Assembly: GCA_945901825.1 (NCBI GenBank)
Contig: CAMDMC010000025.1
Location: 1-22,850 of the forward strand
DNA from: Bordetella parapertussis
GTDB lineage: Bacteria; Pseudomonadota; Gammaproteobacteria; Burkholderiales; Burkholderiaceae_A
Length of the DNA stretch: 22,850 nucleotides
Direction of reading: 5' to 3'
Part shown: positions 17,007 through 22,850 of the stretch, piece by piece
Layout of the letters: each line of letters starts with the position of its first letter
How positions within the stretch are numbered: position 1 is the stretch's first letter
Notes under the pieces: model-generated
Seen by the model: only the letters and a program-made list of their open reading frames with translations
Databases searched by the model: none
What the model was told of the DNA's origin: nothing
Made by a program: the position numbers and the translations under genes

Positions 17007-17546
17007 ATGGCCCTCAAAAGCGTTTCGGCGGGCAAAAACTGCCCCGAAGAATTCAATGTCATTGTGGAAATCCCCGCCCACAGCGACCCTATTAAATACG
17101 AAGTCGATAAAGACTCGGGTGCGCTTTTTGTTGATCGCTTCATGATGACCTCGATGCATTACCCCTGTAACTACGGGTACGTGCCCGAGACGGTCTCCGA
17201 TGACGGAGACCCGGTGGACGTGCTTGTTATCACTCCGTTTCCCGTGGCCATGGGTGCCGTGGTGCCCTGCCGTGCCATTGGCGTTCTAAAAATGGAGGAC
17301 GAAGCAGGGCAGGACGCCAAGCTTCTGGCGGTTCCAATTGACAGAGTTCTGCCCATTTACAAACACTGGCGCAAACCTGAGGACATCGCGCCCGAGCATC
17401 TTCATCAAATTCAACACTTTTTCGAGCATTACAAGGATCTTGAAAAGGGAAAGTGGGTGAAGGTGCGGGGCTGGGAAGGGCCTGAGTCGGCAAAACAAGA
17501 AATCATCGACGGCGCTCAACGCTACCAAAAAAGTCTTTCCTTATAG
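17007..17546 (+). CDS. ppa: Soluble inorganic pyrophosphatase, family I
   Basis: 179 residues. It hydrolyses pyrophosphate to phosphate in the cytoplasm. Metal-binding DGDPVD falls at 66-71 (D66, D68 and D71, as in the E. coli enzyme). Other family patches are [37 protein letters not shown] and the C-terminal [10 protein letters not shown]. The ATG at 17007 has GGAGA 9 bases upstream; the frame extends further upstream, but those codons do not look like the family. It is divergent from hppA, so the two kinds of pyrophosphatase are neighbours. Confidence 0.97.
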   Translation: MALKSVSAGKNCPEEFNVIVEIPAHSDPIKYEVDKDSGALFVDRFMMTSMHYPCNYGYVPETVSDDGDPVDVLVITPFPVAMGAVVPCRAIGVLKMEDEAGQDAKLLAVPIDRVLPIYKHWRKPEDIAPEHLHQIQHFFEHYKDLEKGKWVKVRGWEGPESAKQEIIDGAQRYQKSLSL

Positions 17547-17574
17547 GGCGCAGCCCAGCAACGGAAAGTTAATA

Positions 17575-17623
17575 GGGGAAGGGCTAAGGGGCTGAAGGAT
17601 TAGGGGGCTAAGAAGCTAAGGGG
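17575..17623 (+). repeat. G-tract-rich degenerate repeat between ppa and the DUF482 gene
   Basis: Five runs of three to five G (17575, 17581, 17588, 17603, 17620) are separated by AA, CTAA and longer A/C/T spacers, with repeated GGCTAAG units. The last run lies in the 3' end of the minus-strand gene. It could be a quadruplex former or a decayed tandem repeat. No function is shown. Confidence 0.5.
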
Positions 17624-18788
17624 CCAAGCCCGAAACCTTAAACGCGGTGCGCTCCTCAAGCTCGTTGAAATAAGACGACATTCCCTCGCCTTCCCTTTCT
17701 AAAAAGCGGGTTACGGCATCCCGAAATCTGGCTTCGGAAATCCAGTGGGCTGAGCCCATTGGAATGGGCTCAAAGCCTCTTGCCATTTTGTGCTCCCCCT
17801 GGGCGCCACCTTCAAACCGTTGAATGCCCTGGGCAATCGCCCACTCAATGGGCGTGTAGTAGGCCAGCTCAAAGTGCAGGCAGGGCACGTACTGGGTAGA
17901 CCCCCAGTACCGGCCATAAAGCACGTTCTCATTTGCCTCTGCGTCCCGATGGTTCATGAGCAAGGCGCAGGCAATGGGCTTGCCGGTGGCGTCTTCGGCA
18001 AGGCTTAGCACCAGGTTCTCGGGCATGGCCTGCAGAAGGCCCGTAAAAAAGCTTTCTGAGAAGTAAGGCGGGTTGCCATGTTCATAGTAGGTATTGGAAT
18101 AGCAGCGATAAAAAAAGGCGAGTAGGTCTGGGCTTATGGCTTCGCCTTTCACCATCCGGCAATGAAGCCCCGCCTCGCTTACCTTACGACGCTCGGCCCG
18201 AATCTTCTTGCGCTTTGGCTGACTGAGCTGGTCTAAAAAAGCTTCGAAGTCCGTGTAGTTTTTGTTGAACCAATGAAACTGCACGCCCTTACGAATGAGC
18301 CAACCGGTGCTCTCCAGGGCCTCCTGGTCCGATTCATGGGCAAAAAGAATATGGCAAGACGACAGACCGGATTCCTTCGTTAGCTGTGAAAGTGCCACGG
18401 CAAGGGCATGTCGAGCATCAGCGCTGACCCCCAAGAGCCTGCTTCCAGGCACTGGGCTAAAGGGGCTTGCCACGAGCCACTTGGGGAAATAATTCAGCCC
18501 TGCCTGCTCATAGGCTCGCGCCCAGGCCCAGTCAAAAACATACTCGCCATAACTGTGGGCCTTGGCGTAAAGTGCGGCCGCTCCCACCAAGTCGTTAGCC
18601 TCCGTAAAAAGCAAAAGGGGCCGAGCGGTCCAGCCGGTCTGTGGGCCGGCTGACTCGGTCTGCTCGGCAAGTCGCAAAAAGGCATGCTGCATGAAAGGGG
18701 TCGGGCGCGGGCTGGCGGCCACAAGTGCATCCCAGGCTACTGGGTCTACCTCGGCAAAGCTGGCCGCAAGCTGCATGCGATAATTCAT
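17616..18788 (-). CDS. DUF482 (COG3146) FemAB/GNAT-like protein
   Basis: 390 residues of the family annotated as 'peptidogalycan biosynthesis' or GNAT-like (PF04339). Family-like segments are SPRPTPFMQHAFLRLAE near the N-terminus, YGEYVFDWAWARAYEQ and YFPKWLVASPFSPVPG in the middle, and the C-terminal WGSTQYVPCLHFELAYYTPIEWAI and EGGAQGEHKMARGFEP. The fold resembles acyl- or aminoacyl-transferases. The substrate is not known and the peptidoglycan label is historical. No signal peptide is evident. Its ATG is 2 bases from the nadE ATG on the other strand; GAAGGG about 7 bases upstream could serve as ribosome site. Met5 (18776) is an alternative start. Confidence 0.9.
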   Translation of the reverse strand: MNYRMQLAASFAEVDPVAWDALVAASPRPTPFMQHAFLRLAEQTESAGPQTGWTARPLLLFTEANDLVGAAALYAKAHSYGEYVFDWAWARAYEQAGLNYFPKWLVASPFSPVPGSRLLGVSADARHALAVALSQLTKESGLSSCHILFAHESDQEALESTGWLIRKGVQFHWFNKNYTDFEAFLDQLSQPKRKKIRAERRKVSEAGLHCRMVKGEAISPDLLAFFYRCYSNTYYEHGNPPYFSESFFTGLLQAMPENLVLSLAEDATGKPIACALLMNHRDAEANENVLYGRYWGSTQYVPCLHFELAYYTPIEWAIAQGIQRFEGGAQGEHKMARGFEPIPMGSAHWISEARFRDAVTRFLEREGEGMSSYFNELEERTAFKVSGLAP

Positions 18789-18790
18789 GT

Positions 18791-20773
<1,983 letters not shown>

Positions 20774-20775
<2 letters not shown>

Positions 20776-20803
20776 AAAAGGGGGGCTTAAGGCCCTAGTT
20801 TTT
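20774..20803 (+). terminator. Probable Rho-independent terminator after glnB
   Basis: A-run, GGGGC (20782-20786), loop TTAAG, GCCCT (20792-20796), then TAG and TTTTT. The stem is short, but A/T tracts on both sides could extend it. It directly follows the glnB stop. Confidence 0.5.
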
Positions 20804-20827
20804 ACTTTCCTTTGTGCCCTCCCTTTT

Positions 20828-20862
20828 CCTGTAAAATGAAGAAAATTTCTTCATTTTACAGG
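20828..20862. repeat. Perfect 17-bp inverted repeat upstream of the second ATPase
   Basis: Arms CCTGTAAAATGAAGAAA (20828-20844) and TTTCTTCATTTTACAGG (20846-20862) are exact reverse complements around a single central base. The right arm ends 20 bases before the ATG at 20883. This is near-perfect cruciform or operator symmetry. The sequence is unrelated to the repeat before the first ATPase, but the placement is similar. Confidence 0.95.
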
Positions 20863-20870
20863 TTTTAGGT

Positions 20871-20876
20871 TATGCT
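20871..20876 (+). promoter_or_regulatory. Candidate -10 box before the second ATPase
   Basis: TATGCT, 4 of 6 to the consensus, is placed so that transcription would begin at about 20883, the ATG. The matching -35 would fall inside the right arm of the inverted repeat but is weak. Confidence 0.25.
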
Positions 20877-20886
20877 TCTTCGATGA
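20872..20886 (+). CDS. Possible four-codon leader (MLLR) overlapping the ATPase start
   Basis: ATG CTT CTT CGA TGA ends in an ATGA overlap with the ATPase ATG at 20883-20885. If transcription starts upstream, it could couple translation to the ATPase, which has no obvious ribosome site of its own. It could equally be chance. Confidence 0.15.
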   Translation: MLLR

Positions 20887-22048
20887 TCGCCCGCGACATT
20901 GAGAGCCCCCTTAAAAAGCTTGCCACAAAGTTTCCTGTCGTCACCCTCACGGGTCCAAGGCAGAGCGGTAAAACCACCTTGGCCAGGGCGTGCTTTCCTC
21001 ACCTGGCATACGTAAGCCTAGAAGACCCTGATACTCGGCGCTTTGCCTTGGACGACCCAAGAGGTTTCTTAGGGTCTTTATCAAGCGGGGCCATCCTCGA
21101 TGAAATTCAGCGGGCCCCAGAACTTTTGTCGTACCTCCAAACTCTGGTTGATCAAAACCCCATTGCAGGGCGATTCATCCTTACTGGAAGCCAACAGTTT
21201 GAGCTTCTGCGGCATGTCTCTCAGTCGCTTGCGGGTCGAACAGCCTTATTGAAGCTCCTTCCTTTCACACTCGGCGAATCGGTCCGCGCATGCGCGGGCC
21301 CTCCTTCGGTTAAGAGCCTCGAGGGAACCTTGTTTACAGGCTTCTATCCGCGAATTCACCATCGCGGCCTCGACCCCACGCAGGCACTTGGCGATTATTT
21401 TTCAACCTACATCGAGCGTGATCTTCGGCAGCTTGCTGCTGTCCATGATTTGCAAAGGTTTGAGCGCTTTGTGCGCCTCTGCGCTGGGCGTATTGGTCAG
21501 GTTCTGAATCTGGTTAGCCTGGGTAACGACGCGGGTGTCTCGCATGCAACTGCAAGGGCCTGGGTTGATTTATTGCAGACCAGCTACGTCCTGCACCTGC
21601 TTCCGCCTTGGTCCACTAACACCAGTAAGCGCCTCATTAAGTCTCCCAAGTTATTTTTTATCGATGTTGGTCTTGCTTCTTGGCTCTTGGGTATTCGGTC
21701 GGAAGACCAGTTAAAAAGAGATCCCTTGTATGGCTCACTCTTTGAGAACTTCGTTGTTATTGAGGCCATGAAAGACCGTCTAAACAGGGGGGAATCTGCC
21801 GAAATGTATTTTTATCGGGATTCCGAGGGTAACGAGATTGACCTGCTTCTTCCGCTGGGTCGGCAGGTTCATGCCATTGAGGTCAAGGCTGGCCAGACGG
21901 TTACAAACGACTATTTCCGGGGCCTGAGAAGCTTCGCAAATACATTCCCAGAGGCCTTAGCGGGAGGGGGAGTTGTGTTTGGTGGTGAGGCAGGACAGGC
22001 TCGAAGCACCTGGCCGGTTTACTCATGGAAAGCTCTCGCCCAACGCCC

Positions 22049-22052
<4 letters not shown>
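20883..22052 (+). CDS. AAA ATPase with DUF4143 nuclease-like domain (copy 2)
   Basis: 389 residues with the same architecture as the protein at 9668-10807 but only distantly similar. Walker A is GPRQSGKT at 24-31, Walker B AILDE at 70-74 and the sensor region FILTGSQQFELL at 98-109. A winged-helix-like segment lies at about 209-240 (NDAGVSHATARAWVDLLQTSYV). The nuclease-like C-terminal part has SLFENFVVIEAM at 285-296, EID at 318-320 and EVK at 333-335. The cellular role is unknown. It lies between the glnB terminator and the convergent smr gene, whose stop it overlaps by 4 bases. No good ribosome site precedes the ATG; a perfect inverted repeat does. Confidence 0.9.

Positions 22053-22850
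<798 letters not shown>

Noticed and set aside
17546..17556. GGGC-GCA-GCCC hairpin at the end of ppa
   Set aside because: The stem is only 4 bp and no T-tract follows, so it was not called a terminator.
20828..20862. CRISPR repeat or rho-independent terminator of glnB
   Set aside because: It is a single palindromic unit without spacers, AT-rich, and lies after a better terminator candidate at 20774-20803.

Overview
The window looks like core chromosome from a betaproteobacterium, most likely Burkholderiales. The grounds are a homodimeric-type pyruvate dehydrogenase E1 (AceE), a dihydrolipoamide dehydrogenase carrying its own lipoyl domain, a divergent PAS-kinase/FixJ-type regulator pair beside aceE, the argH|hemC-hemD-hemX-hemY block, nadE-glnB, and a DUF482 protein. 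The DNA is moderately GC-rich and very tightly packed. There is no gene-free stretch over 300 bases, and several neighbouring genes abut or overlap by a few bases. I assigned functions by reading the translations and motifs; no database search was run.

Layout. 1-907 (minus): a HAD phosphatase followed by the first 53 codons of a synthase resembling glucosylglycerol-phosphate synthase, probably for compatible-solute synthesis. 1091-1167 (minus): tRNA-Arg(ACG) with encoded CCA. 1207-3416 (minus): FixJ-type regulator and soluble PAS-PAS histidine kinase, divergent from aceE. 3513-8126 (plus): aceE and lipoyl-lpdA, with no aceF (E2) between them. 8123-9520 (minus): argH. 9668-10807 (plus): an AAA ATPase/DUF4143 gene lodged between argH and hemC. 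10839-14782 (plus): hemC-hemD-hemX-hemY. 14784-16820 (minus): membrane H+-pyrophosphatase of the K+-independent type. 17007-17546 (plus): soluble pyrophosphatase. 17616-18788 (minus): DUF482/FemAB-like protein. 18791-20775 (plus): nadE-glnB. 20883-22052 (plus): a second AAA ATPase/DUF4143 gene. 22049-22588 (minus): Smr-domain protein. 22581-22850 (minus): 3' end of trxB.

The most interesting signal is the pair of ATPase/DUF4143 genes. Each combines a P-loop ATPase, a winged-helix region and a PD-(D/E)XK-like nuclease motif. Each sits just behind a perfect inverted repeat of unrelated sequence (11-bp arms ending at the ATG in one, 17-bp arms ending 20 bases before it in the other). In both, a candidate -10 is placed so that transcription would begin about at the ATG. 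The first gene is flanked by two diverged copies of the argH-hemC junction, including a dead fragment of the first ~24 codons of hemC. This marks it as an insertion that separated argH from hemC and probably put the haem operon behind the ATPase gene's own promoter.

Other points are the missing aceF, with unusual codon use in the lipoyl domain of lpdA; the head-to-head pair of membrane and soluble pyrophosphatases; a 2-base gap between the divergent starts of nadE and the DUF482 gene; and three convergent pairs with no room for a conventional terminator.
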